From Apteryx mantelli (lineage: Eukaryota > Chordata > Aves > Apterygiformes > Apterygidae): DNA of 64,000 nucleotides. This document shows, one piece after another, positions 1 to 12,130 of this stretch. The translations under genes and the position numbers were made by a program. The notes beneath the pieces were generated by a model. The model saw only the letters and a list, made by a program, of their open reading frames with translations, was not told the origin of the DNA and did no database searches. The stretch spans positions 64,803,684-64,867,683 of the forward strand of contig NC_089982.1 in the NCBI RefSeq assembly GCF_036417845.1, in the 5' to 3' direction. Numbering within the stretch: the stretch's first letter is position 1; every line of letters begins with the position of its first letter.

Positions 1-3000
1 AGATACTCCAGTTAAGCTAAGTGGCATAAATTATATCAACATTTCTAAATAGAGATAATAAATTGGATATTTTAAACAAAAGAAATGCTGGATCTCTCTG
101 AAAAATCCATTTCAGTATAGAGTCCTTAGGATGCAATTCCATGGTATGAATTTTTACAACTGAGTATATTTAAAGATGTATCACACATAGCAGCTGTCAT
201 GGACAGTGCTTAGAAGTCTGACAAATCAGGCAAGTTTTAAACATTAAAACTAAACTTCATTGCATCCATTCATTAACAAAACACTTTGTGCTAATGTGTA
301 GTTCTCTCGCATCATTACTCATCATCACTACAAATACAAAACTTTAACATTCATCTCTTTAATGCTTATATCCTAAATTACATATGAATATACAAGAGCA
401 CAGAGGTGATGGCATACAGTTAGCACTGATGGCTGTGGTCCTTGATGATCATATTCACAGAGGTCAAGGTGATTGGAGTTGAGAGCTCTTTGAAAGAAGC
501 TGGAACTGAAGTGGGCTTGTCAGTCTTTGTTCTCTCTCTTTCCTTGGTTGTCCTTAGTGTTCTATGCTTTTTACCTCACTTCCCTCTAAAAACAGATGTC
601 ATCTTCCCTTGATATGGTTTTACCAGTCATCCTTCTTGTGTATTCGTCAGGATGTCCTGCTTGTTTGCAGCCCCTTGTGCTTATCTTGTTTTTCTTTGCA
701 TCTCCTTGTTGCTTGGATGCTTCCTTCCTGCAACAAGACCTGTCTTTGTTTGCCCCTTTGGGTTATGTAAAATGCTTTTACACTGTTTGGCTGTGTCATC
801 AGAGTGTTACAAGGTGCTTATATGCTGTTATTGGTTACAGTATTTTAGTACACATATTTAGCAGGCTTCTGCTTTGGATACAGAATTAACAGCTCACTAT
901 CATCAAAAGTCAGTTTAGCTCAGTACTATGGCAGAAAGCTAATCTGACAAAAAGAAGGTAGTTTTCCACTGGGTTTATGAACCGCCTATGTGCACAGATG
1001 GTCCAAGGGGCGTCGGGGTTGCAAAAGAAGAGGACAAGATTTCAGAACTGGGAACAAGGAAGAAAAGCAGGAGGAGCAGGGAAACAGAGTCACCTTCTCT
1101 CAGCACAGATGGGCTGTAGATTACCTTGCCTGAACTGGGGAACTGTACCTCTGCCATTCCATAACAGTGACATGCTGAATGATCCTGGTGTTTCTGTTTA
1201 CATCTCTGACATTCTTGAACTCACTGAAACCAGTAACTAGCACTAAGTAGGTGTCAAGCGGACTCCTCAAATTGAGAATTTGATCTTTGTGTACAGGAGA
1301 ACAGCTGTAGATTGTAGTGCAACCAGCCAGAACAACAGGCTGTCTGAGGCCTAAATTTAATCTAAGATAAAACAAGTGAAGCTTGAATTACTCCTTCACT
1401 GGCTTTCTAAGTATTTTGGCAAAGCATCACAAGAGCCAGAATATAGTTAAGTGAAAATTCACTGTTCTCTCCAGTGCTACAAAGAGCCACAGTTCAAGAA
1501 ATTGTTCAGGAACTGAAATGGGTAGGATTATATGACTACATGTAGATACCTGGTTGTCAAGGATCTGCTTCAGAGTGAAAGAAGAGAAATGATCACAGTT
1601 TATTTTATTGTAAAACAGAGATGTAAAACAAATCTAGATGAATTGCGCTCTAAAAGTGTAGTTCTGTTTGTAAAGAAAGCTTCTGGAAACCATCTCAGTA
1701 GTAGGTGCCTGTGTTAGGTGAAATGATTCCCATTTAGACATTCTCAAGGGACAAAGCTCATTTTGCTTACAGATTTCTAGCAAAGAAAGTTGCTTGCTGT
1801 TATGTTTTCACTATGTTTAAGGAAAGATCATTTGGTGGGGGGGAAGATTGTATCAAAGGATTCTTGACTTATCTCCACTCTGAAAAGAAACCTCCTTGCA
1901 AGACTCTTAATATTGCCTGACTGCTTGATCAAAGTAGCAACAATAATTTTTATTAGAGATTAGTGATTCTACTTCACCTACAACAAAGCAATGTTGCAGA
2001 TGGTAGAAACAGGATGAAAGTCAACTGAAACCAGTTTTCACTGGATGTTTGGGTTAAGAATCCCACCAACATGCAGTAATACAAGTAACATTTTCTATGC
2101 TTCCTTGGACTAAAAGTTCATACAAGACAAAGAATTATGAGACTATAGAAATACTTGCCAATGAGCAAACCATTTTTAATGTGCTGTAAGCTTACAAGCC
2201 TTAAGAGGGAGTCACTGAAGGTAATGGTGGATTGAAAAATGGAGAATAAAGGGGGCCACAAATAAATAATAAATCCTTCTACTTGAAAACATTAGAACTC
2301 TCCCAGTGAAATAGTACATCATTTATGCTTACTTTTTCTATTAGATCAAACAGAGACTTTACTGTCTAATTCTGTTGTCCAATACAATAAAAATTTTAAA
2401 TATCTAATGTTATTCAGGTATTTATAGTGCTTACACCAGTGTGGCTATGGGTGCAAAATTACAATGGCATAAGACATTAACCTTCTAAAATATAGGGCAT
2501 ATATCTTATGACTGTTCAGCAACTAAGTAACATAGCTTCATTGCAGAGAAGCAAGGATTTGCAGATGGATTAAAGGCCTATATTTATCAGAATGACAGAG
2601 AAAATATTTCTCATTCTAAAGGTGACAGGTAGAGCTAATGGGGAAAGATGACAGCAGATAGATATTTTTGACCAAAAATATTGCACTAATATATTCTGTT
2701 TCTCAAGTCTATTTAGTGGTAAGGTTGAGATCTGGACATAAGTAGGCCTGGATGGAGCTCCAGCTGCAGATCATTGAAATAGCAAACATTGCATACAAGA
2801 GAAAATTCAGATATTTCTTCGTATTGTGTCATAATACAGTATATAAAGTACTGAAACAACTTCTAGTTACAGATTTGCAGATAAGGCCTATATATTTAGC
2901 CACACAAAAGAGAACTGTTAGTCAGCATGAAGCAGAGATCACTACAGGTACACTGTGATTTCATTTGTGTCTCTATCTGAAAGAAAATATGAACGTTGTG

Positions 3001-3205
3001 TTTAACATCTTACCTTGTACTGTGCTTAGTAACTTTTTTTGGGGGGGGGGTAGGGTTAGACTGAAGTAATTGAAGTCTGAGAACAATTTTATTAAGGGAA
3101 TAATGACACTCTTTTAACAGGCTAAAAGACGTGCAATGACATATTGAATTAAACTTCAATCCTATCTTTTCTAAGTTCCATTTATGTAAATATTTTAGGG
3201 AGTTT
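1..3205. other. Gene-free AT-rich DNA
   Basis: No gene or classifiable repeat seen on either strand. Open frames here are under 100 codons, overlap one another on both strands, and show no recognisable domain, so I take them as chance. A T-run followed directly by a G-run occurs near 3031-3049. If the PCDH7 assignment at 57.7 kb is right, this lies far downstream of that gene. Confidence 0.6.
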
Positions 3206-3210
3206 GCATA

Positions 3211-3400
3211 TCACAGAATCACACAGAATGGTTGAGGTTGGAAGGCACCTCTGGAGATCATCTAGTCCAACCCCCTGATCAAGCAGGGTCACCTAGAGCA
3301 CGTTGCACAGGATCGCGTCCAGACGGGTTTTGAATATCTCCAGAGAAGGAGACTCCACAACCTCTCTGGGCAACCTGTTCCAGTGCTCTGTCACCCATAT
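3211..3400 (-). mobile_element. CR1 LINE 3' tail (5'-truncated)
   Basis: The plus strand begins with inverted CACAGAAT-type octamers and continues as the reverse complement of the CR1 3' end: the segment reading GGTTGGACTAGATGATCTCC in the CR1 sense, then the end of ORF2 (GNVL/RLDVIL region, ESPSLEIF region). It stops at about 3400 inside the terminal ORF2 segment, so only about 190 bp was inserted or survives. Sequence is close to the young copies at 28.3 and 40.3 kb, suggesting a relatively recent insertion. No target-site duplication was recognised, as is usual for CR1. Confidence 0.92.
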
Positions 3401-6400
3401 AATTTTACATAAAACACTACTCTTCTCTGCTTAACAGCCAGAACCCATATGTGGCATGCAGATATTTCTTTACATGTTTCATGCCATTACCAGAAATTAT
3501 TGGATCCAATCTTTGATGTAAGTGACCTAAGTAGATTAATACTTTTAAGGTAATAAACAGTATCTTATTATGGGATAATTTGATTCTAACAACAACAAAA
3601 ATGAAGACCCTTTTAATTGGTAGATGTTTTCTAACGATTGCATGTTTGTTCCTAGTTCTGTTCAAGATTAAGTTACACAGGAGAAATCTTCTCCCTCAGT
3701 CAGAAAAAAAGTGAAAATGCAGCATTACTTTCCATCAGCATCAATATCTGCAAAGCCTTTTGAATGGCTTTCAGAAGTAGGCACTTTTGTCGTGCTGTTA
3801 CAAAGGTGTCTCTACCTGCTGCAATGCTTCAGCTGTCTCATGTTGAGAGCTAATTCTAACTGTTGGTTTAGGTTCACTCTGGCATGCCCTCAAGCACGTT
3901 GCCTAATCTTCATGTGTTGATTTAATTTACACATCCAGCTGGCTGGCCAAAGAGAGATAGTTTTGTTTCTAATCTTCTTTTGCCCCCACAGTTTACAGCA
4001 ACACTAAGAAGTTATACATAGCATTCTGAGAAGAGTACAGTTTTGTTTTGTTTTGTTTTCTTTTTCTTAGTATTCTTGTTCATCAGAGTAACATTGCTTA
4101 CATGTGTGAAGATTTCCTGTCAGACTTACAATCGGGTCTTGATAAGCCTACAGGAAAAGAACTAATTAGCAGTAGGAGGAGGATTTATTTCCTGTGGTAT
4201 TGACTTGCCAATTAAAACTTGCTTCTGCATAAATGAATTGCATTTAGTTTTATACTGTATGGAAATTATGAGAAGAAGACATTAGGATGATGTCAGTGTC
4301 AAAAAATATTAGTATAACATCTGGCTATTATATTTCACTATGTATCAGCAACTGTGAATTCTCTGATCTTTTGCATAAGTATGTAACAATGTTATTGACA
4401 TGGAAAATAAACACAAAGTATTCAATTGCAAAAGAAGACACCAACACCTAACTGCTACATTTGGCATCTAAGTTCAGAAGTTATATCCTTAAAAAACAAC
4501 CAAACAAATTTCCATGATGACACATAAATTCTCAAGGCATCTAAAAATGTCACCATGAATAGACCTTATTGCCACTGGGAACATACAGAATTTCTGTAGT
4601 GTCAAAAATAACAAGCAGCTCAATGCCAGTTTTAAGCCTGCATTCCAAGACTGCTCACAGACAGAACTTCTATTTTCCTAACCCACTTGCAGGGTCTGAG
4701 TCTGCAACATGAGCCTGAACAACTTTACGGTTTCTTGTGTGAGAATCCAGGACTCTTCTCCCTCAAAGGAGTGCTCTGAACTCCAGGTTATAGAATCATT
4801 TGATTCTGTACAAGAAGATAAGCATTTTATATTGAAAAATTTTACCAAAGAGGATGAAGAATGCTTGTGCTTTTCATTTCTAAATTTGAACATAAGGATA
4901 TTGGATACCAAATTTATGCTTGGTCAGCATCCATTTGACTGAATGGGATTACTCTATGTTTTAAATTATTTTTGCTTAAAAGGCTTGAAAAAGTTTATAT
5001 CCCATCATAAGCTACATTTCCACTGCATGGTTAAATTGACCTTCAAATCTGAGCATCTTTTATAGCTAATATGCCGATGAGTGTCTGTTATGTATTAAGG
5101 TCACATGATAGCTTTTTTGTGCTGAATTAATAGAACAAATAAGCCATTCTGACTCTTTCTCAGTGTCTTGTGGGAAACCTTCTGGCTCTTAGAGGCATGT
5201 GGTAGAATGCTGCAATATCACCGTGGGGGACTCCCAGGTTAAAGAAATGCAAACTTTGCATTGCAACCTTTGCTTTGTCAAAGCCAAGTAGCTACTTGAA
5301 TGAGGATATTACATACATTCTGACCTGTGGCCAGAAGGGAAAAGAAACCTGCAGCTAAACAAACAGAAAGGAGAAGAGCTTTTTAAGAAGGAAAATATCA
5401 CTTAAGTTAGATCTAAGAGCTCTATGTGTGAAGAAGAGGGTTCCTAATGCTATGTGCCAGGGCTAACTCTCCAGTGAAAATATACCAGAAGAAAAAGTAA
5501 TACTGTCAAGAAATAGAGGCAGATGAAGCTTCATCCTCCCAATAGGATTCAAAGCAAAGGAAAGAATGGAATTGTTCTTAGTGAAGGGTACGGTAAAACC
5601 TTTTAAATGTGGACTACCATATAGCAAACTGCATTCCATCCCATTAACTCACAAGACAAATTTACTGAGTGAAATCAAACTCACAATTGTTTAAAATAAT
5701 TTGAAAAGCTTTGTATATGTATTTATTTCCTCATTTTATCTACTTGAAAAATCAGATTTTGTTTCAGCTTAAAGCTGGTAGATGGCAAGAGTACTGAAGC
5801 ACTGTGAATGTAATTCATTGTAACAAATCCTCTGAGGATATAGCACGCACAGGAAACTGTGATTCATTTTTATGGAGTGAGGGCTGGTCATTATGGACAC
5901 CAGAAGTTTTGCCCTTTTCTGCTCTACTAGACACAGTGATACCATTTTCACCACAGTCCTGCTCTAACAGAAACACAGTTATTTTTATTATTGTCTATTC
6001 TTTCTAGCAATATATAAAAGTATCTCTCTAATTTGAACAATAATAACTTCAGCAGGTGTTCATTGCTTGTTTATAGGGTTTTTTTAAATTATTATTATTT
6101 ATTTCTCTCCAGGGACTGTGGCCACTAGTGCTTACTGCGCCACAGAGTGCATCATAAACAAAAGCTACTCACAGTGACAATTAAACTACTGAAATGAGAG
6201 CTAAGAGAATCGCTTCAAGAAAGACTTATGGCTTGTCTCATACTTCATGAAATGCAGTATTCTGGTGAAAATATCTGTATATGCAAATACACAGAGTGTG
6301 CAGATAATATGGATAGCTTTATGCGTATAGATGTGTTTTTGTACATGAAGCTTGAAAGGGTGATAAAATGGAGGAAATAAAAGCCAGAGAATACAAGGAA

Positions 6401-8150
6401 TGAAGCTTGTAACATGATCTAAATTCACAGCCCATAAATTCAGGGCTGTGGGTATATGAATTTATAACTAAAATGGTATTTTGTATTGTCAGTTATTAAT
6501 TAGTAGAATATATTAATACTACGTAGGACTTTTTACACACTGTTTTCTTGAAAATGCCTAGTTTGTGCTTTTTCAACATTTGTAATATCCAGCTGCTTTT
6601 CTAGTGGAAACAGCTCAGTGGGTGTCTGGCTTCCATTATGTTATTGTGCAACTGAGAGATGTTAACAATGTTAACAACCTGTTGTAACTCTGTGAAGAGT
6701 GTTAACTGACACATAAGTCCTATCAAAGACACAATATTTGAAGATTTTTTTTTACTATCTCTAGTAGCTGTAATTTCAGATTTTGTTCTTTTTTTCTATA
6801 CTTTGCTATGTGTAATTTATTTTATTTTATTTTTTCTTTTCTTTCTTTCTTTCTTTTTTTTTTTTTTTGAAGACTTCTGAGAGAAGTATCCATCTATTTT
6901 GGTTGCCATTAGATTCTTTTCTAGAAGGAAGGCTGTATAGAGAATAAGGTAAATGACAGAGCTATTAAGGACTTTCCAAAAGCTGTATAAAACCTGTTAG
7001 AAAGCCAAGAAAATAATCTAGTTCTCTAGGGTTCTACAACAAGGCAAAAACTGCAGACCACATTTCTTAAAAAAAAGATTTTACTTATACTTTTTTAAGT
7101 AGCTCATTGTCATATGTCTGAATAGGAGCATACCTTAGAGATAAACTTGGACAAAATAGGGCCTCATTCATGTTGTGAACTAAATCAAGCTATGGTACCA
7201 TGTGTAAACAAATTAAGCACAATGGAGGCTAAACTAATATTAACAATCTTCCTGTACAATATATAAATGAATAATCACAGAAAAAATTGACCAAGACCAT
7301 TCTGTAATCCAACCAACAGAGCTATAACAGATGAATGAAAGTGTCTCAGAGAATATACCATTAACTGAAAATGTGAATCAATAGCCATTCTACTTACCAC
7401 TTTCAATAATGAGTACTAAAAACAATCTTATTCAACACCACAAAGCAGCGGTGTCAAACCTGGGAAATATTTTCTTTCACTATAGACTTATTTGGCATAC
7501 TCAATGCTTCTTTCCAATAAACCTGCAAGTATTTCTCTAAAGGTTTTTGTAGTTCTCTGAATGAAAATACCATATATTCAATTTGCTAGGTTGGCAGTGA
7601 CTTAGGGAGGCAGTAATTTCTGACCTAGAGACTTCTTTAGGCTTGGCTTGATCTAGATCTATTTACTAATTGTGATTGAATACTTTTCTTGTAGGCCTCA
7701 GTTTTAAAACCACTATATTTTTGGAGAAAAATGTTGTTTCTACATGGACTTGCTCTTTCTGTCCATAAACTTAGATCAATGTTATATTCTACCACATGTT
7801 AACTTGTATTCATGGATGGCACTATGAGCAGATTGCTAAAATCATGAGTTCTCAGTCCAAAATTATAAATATTTTTGTTATTTTTTTATGTGCTGACAGG
7901 GTGACCAGATCAGAATGAGACACTAATGATGCCACTGAGAAAGATGATGTAAGCTATTTTTCTTGTCTTACAATAGAATATACAATAAGACATGATTTCT
8001 ACCTAATGGAAGTATTGACCATTATGAGAAAGTGAAACAGTCAGGTAACTAGAAGTACCAAATATACCTAATACATACTGAAAGGAGTGGTTCAAAATGT
8101 AGCAGTGACCATTTTCTTCTAATGCTCAGTTTGAAATCATGGTGATGCCC
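3401..8150. other. Gene-free AT-rich DNA with simple repeats
   Basis: No exon, RNA gene or classifiable element recognised. Contains a short TTTTG repeat near 4040-4060 and a pyrimidine tract near 6815-6868. Frames at 4678-4942 are open on both strands over the same bases, which is a chance pattern rather than a gene. Confidence 0.55.
6815..6868. repeat. TTTTA / TTTC pyrimidine low-complexity tract
   Basis: A run of TTTTA-like units passes into TTTC units and then an uninterrupted T run. It is simple-sequence DNA, possibly the decayed tail of a minus-strand retroelement, but no element body was recognised next to it. Confidence 0.8.
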
Positions 8151-8489
8151 ATCTATTTCCTAAATAACTTTGTGGGTAGAATATTCACCCAGAGAACAAG
8201 AAACTTGAGCTTGATGACCTCTGCATACTGATGATCAAATTCACAATCTCCTAATTCCGAGAGAGCAACTTAACAATTAAACAATATGGTAGGGCCAACC
8301 TTTATACATCCCACTAAAGCTGTGAACTCACAGAAAAGAATACAAAATTCTTTATGTCAAAGAGAGACCATAAGAAGGGACCATATGTAGTTTAGTGGTC
8401 AGGCATGTTTTGAGCTGACCTTTCAACAATAGAAGCAAGATTTATTTAAGTTGCTAGGTAAATATAAAGGCAGTCATAAGACTGGGCCA

Positions 8490-8560
8490 CCCAAACCAGC
8501 AATTCTAATTCCCAACGAGTATACTAACTACTAGGTTACAGAATCACACTGCTTTTAATG
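8490..8560 (-). mobile_element. Possible tRNA-headed SINE relic
   Basis: On the minus strand the segment AACCTAGTAGTTAGTATACT resembles the A-box region of tRNA-derived SINEs (consensus style GCCTAGTGGTTAGAGCA), followed by a degenerate stretch where a B box would lie. It is adjacent to a clearer example at 8690-8770. It is short and diverged; it could be part of one composite old element or a chance match. Confidence 0.35.
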
Positions 8561-8689
8561 CTCTCCTGTTTCTCCGTTAATCCCTATTTCCTGTGGAGAA
8601 GCACTTCTATAAAATGAGTGAAAAGAGTGTCCCTTTTCCACTCAGGCTAGTTGATTCCCTGACAGTTAGAGAGCTCTTTTAACAGTGTA

Positions 8690-8772
8690 GAGGTGAAGGA
8701 TTGAACTCCCTCAGGCCCTGAACCCAAATGTCCTTTTTCCTCAGCAAGTGATCTAACCACTAGGCATTGTGT
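8690..8772 (-). mobile_element. tRNA-derived SINE head (MIR-like), ancient
   Basis: Read on the minus strand, TGCCTAGTGGTTAGATCAC (about 8748-8766) matches the internal polymerase III A box of tRNA-derived SINEs, and GGGTTCAGG (about 8718-8726) lies at tRNA-like spacing where a B box belongs. A further B-like GGGAGTTCAATCC follows at 8698-8710. The match is to the general head structure of old amniote SINEs such as MIR; I cannot assign a family. The copy is diverged and probably inactive. Confidence 0.6.
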
Positions 8773-9324
8773 AAAAGACTGATGGTGAACGTTGTACCTC
8801 TTCCATGGATGCAATTAAAACAAACAAACAACTGGCTATGCTCCTTTTTTTTTTTTTTTTCAAAATATGGATGCTAAGGAATGATTTCAGACTGTTGATC
8901 CTAATCAGCAAATTAGGATGTTCCTAAAGTTCTGAGTTAATCATTTTGGCTCCAGGAAGGGTTTGGATTTCAGAAACATCTTTCCAAAATCATCAAAAAT
9001 ATGATCAATGCTCCAGGAAATTATTCCTACATTTGATCTAAGATTTCAGATCAACTCATGTGTACTGAATTTTCTAAAGCCATCATGTCTGCCAACCAGC
9101 TCGGTCAACATGCTTCTTTCAGAGCATCAACCTAAGAAATGTATTTTGCCAGAAGACAGAAAATCAGCCATACCCCTCCTACTCATTTGTATAAAGGTTC
9201 TTATGTATTTTGCAGCCCTTGGTATTGAACAAGATTTCAGTTACTCTCTCTTAGGCAGGGAATTACTGTTCCTCCCTTTTGCAGAGGAGAAAATTGAGAA
9301 GCTGCTTATGGTCTTCCTGAAGTT

Positions 9325-9356
<32 letters not shown>

Positions 9357-10190
9357 GCTCATTTCCCTTCAAAACTAGAGTGAGTTTCAAATTAATTTTG
9401 TACAATTAACCTTTATTCAGTATGGTCTATGTTTTGATGTTTTACTTTGCTAGATCTCTTTTAAATATATTTTATATATATATAAGATTTATTTAAATAT
9501 GATTGTCATTTCACTCTTTTTTAAATATTTAAAATAAATACTCATGTAAGTAGATGAGTGGATAAAGAGTGGATTTATTCCTTTTTATTAGTTTGCTGCA
9601 TTGCTAAATCTGTTATTTAATTTCTTACATTACTTTAACTTGAGTTTTATCTGTTTCTTTCTTTCTTTTTTTTTTTTACAACTTTTATGACACGGTTGGT
9701 TAGGCAACGGTTTTTCACATCTTGTGCTGATACTACATGTAGAGGTAGCTGATAACTTGCTACAGCACAGTCCCTCCCTCCCTTTTTTGTTTCACCTTTC
9801 CTGTGTTCTAGTCCTTCCAGCCATGGCGCTTGGTTGGGATTCTGAAGTTATTCAACATTCTGAAAACCAGATATCTCTGTCATAACTGCAGCCGAAATTT
9901 CTGCAGTTTGGAGAACACCCCTCTACTTAAATCAGAAAGTATATATATGAGACTTATTAACTTATCAGCTATAGTCACTAAAACTAATTAGTACCTGAAA
10001 TGGAAAAAGGGTATAACGCACATGCCTAAGTCCAAGAGCCCATTCAGAAAAGATGAGAGGCAGAAGGTCACAAAGAGAAGTCCATGAAGTCTGCCTGCAA
10101 ATGAACCTAGTGAAGCATGGCACAGGTAGAAGAAGGCTGGTCTAGTATTTAGAACTACTATAAAAGTAAATCCCTGGAGTAAATCAAGCT
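8773..10190. other. Gene-free AT-rich DNA with TTG microsatellite
   Basis: Contains a poly-T run near 8845-8861, a TTG repeat and AT-rich runs near 9465-9540. No gene recognised. The open frame at 9008-9409 passes through the TTG repeat, which it translates as a run of cysteines, and has no domain. Confidence 0.6.
9325..9357. repeat. (TTG)11 microsatellite
   Basis: Eleven uninterrupted TTG units counted directly. A second, longer TTG array occurs at 30798-30842. Likely polymorphic in length. Confidence 0.95.
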
Positions 10191-10650
10191 CAGTGTCAGG
10201 GCTGTGAGGGCATCCATAGGCCTTAATTGCCCTGAGAAATTGCCCCCACACCAGGGGCCTACCTCCCGCCCAGGAGCTGCCATCACGCTCAGGCCTGGGC
10301 ACCCAGTTTTCAACTAAGAGATATCACAGGTGTGCTGGTGTTTGGCTCTGTCTCTGGCCCTGCTGCCTGGATGGGCTTTGGACCCATGTTATAGCCTTGT
10401 CTCCAGTTTGCTCTCTGGCCCCATCTCCTGCTGCTCCTGGCTGGACCCTGGGCCTGGTTCATCGCTTGCCTGCCTGGGGCTGATGATGGACCCTGCTACC
10501 AGCACCCGGCTCTGCTCACCCTGTTCAGGCTCTGGGGTGCTGCACCCTACTTGTGCTGTGGTCACCCTTGACTCCTGGCTTGTCCCTCAACCTTGGGGCA
10601 GTCCTGCTCTTTCTGATCCCTGGCTTTATTTTGGACAGGCTTAGTGTGGG
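10190..10650. repeat. GC-rich unresolved repeat-like segment
   Basis: About 460 bp with far higher C and G content than its surroundings, full of CTGG/CCTGG motifs (GGACCC, CTGGCCC, CTGGGCC recur). Open frames on both strands reflect lack of AT-rich stops rather than a gene; no domain seen. It directly precedes a MIR-type fragment. It may be an old LTR or other retroelement relic; I could not name a family. Confidence 0.35.
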
Positions 10651-10654
10651 CAAT

Positions 10655-10800
10655 TCAACTCTTCTTTGCCTCCATTTCTCAAATGTTAAAATGGGAGTAA
10701 CAGCAGATCCCTACCTCACTGCAAGTATGGATAAGTGCATTAAAGAATGCAAAATACTCAGATATGGTTGTGAGAAAGATCATATAAAGGTATCTCTTTA
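10655..10800 (+). mobile_element. MIR-type (CORE) SINE fragment
   Basis: The order of blocks matches the 3' half of ancient amniote MIR-like SINEs: a CCTCCATTTCTC segment, then TTAAAATGGGAGTAA, then CCCTACCTCACTG, then a segment ending in GATCATATAAAGGTA. In MIR these correspond to CCTCAGTTTCCTC, TGTAAAATGGGGATAA and CCTACCTCA. The tRNA head is not evident upstream. Diverged and inactive. Confidence 0.7.
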
Positions 10801-12080
10801 TTGGCAATGTAGCATTTTTATTTTGGTGCAAGACACTTCTGTTATGAATGGTGGTAGGGAATAGAAAAAGGACAATCGCTTTAAAGTAATGCTAAATACA
10901 TCCATGATATGTATGAAATTCTAGCTTTATGGTAGGAACCAATGAAGGTACATGCTAGTACTAGCAGAAGAGCCAAAGTCCTAACCATTTCCCCTTCAAA
11001 CTGAGCAAGTGAATTAAGGCTCAGTTTACTAACCAGAATCTACCTAGTACTAAAGGTAAGTTTGCTGTAACATCTTGTCTTTGCAAATTTGTGCCTGTGG
11101 AAAAGGGTTTCCGTTTCCGTTTGTCATCCCTGCAGCTCAGCATTGGATGAGCTAAAAGTTTTCATTTTACAGGGAAGAACTAGTAGTTAAATTCAGGAGG
11201 CAAAGCTTTCCTTTTTCTCCACTGCTCATGAATAAAAGTAGAAAGCATTTAATATGTCAAAATTAATGGAAACCTTCCCTAGGGCTATCTCCCATCTTGG
11301 CCTTTGCCATCATGCATTCTCAGCTCCCATTACTTATCAGGCTGTAGGTTGTTGTTGTTAAGGTGGGAACATAAGTAATTTAAAAAATAATATCCACACC
11401 ATATCCTTGGAGGCCATTAATGTTCTTCACTATCATGTTTTTCCTTTCTCTTTTTATACTAATGAAGCCAATTTCCTTTCCTTTTCATTTTATTCTAAAA
11501 TGTGCAACACTAAAGGATTAGACTGATTTCTTTCTATGTTAAGTCTAACACTATATAAGTGCTTGTTTATACGGCTGGTTGTCTTAAAAAGAAAAATGGA
11601 GAAAAAATGGAACAACAAAAGACCAGTTCTATTATCTACATCATTAATGGGTAAATTTGTTGGCACAAAAGGGATGATATTGCTGACAATGATTTTGGCA
11701 AAGCCAGATTTGTTTAGCCTAGTGCTTGAGATGCTGAGTAACAGTCAATGAGAAGATGCTATTTGATTTGCAGCTATGACTTAAAAAATAATGGATAAGC
11801 ACATAAAAAAGGACAAATCATTATTTTGGAAGAGCAACTGGAAGGAATGGAAAAGACAGAAGCACGGAATTAAGCATTTTAAATGATAGAGGTATATGTT
11901 CCACTTTTTTAATAAAATCTTTTTATATTTAGGCTTTCTTTTCCCAAAACTAAAGGCTTTAAATTAGTTCGAGGGGTCACTTTCTTTAGCAATGTTACAA
12001 CTAAGCACAAGTTTTTGTGTTGCTCTCCCTTTCATTTTTCATGATAAAGTCAGGCCAAAAAAATGCTTGGTTCTTCAAGG

Positions 12081-12130
12081 AAAAAAACAAACAAACAAAA
12101 ACAAAACAAACAAAACAAACAAAAAAAACA
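12081..12130. repeat. (AAAC)n-like simple repeat
   Basis: Irregular AAAC/AAAAC units in an A-rich run. Resembles a retroelement tail but no body was recognised on either side. Confidence 0.85.

Noticed and set aside
9008..9409. 133-codon open frame with a run of cysteines
   Set aside because: The cysteine run is the translation of the TTG repeat; the rest has no domain.
10330..10644. 104-codon open frame rich in Leu, Cys and Ser
   Set aside because: Composition effect of a GC-rich repeat-like block; open frames occur on the opposite strand as well.
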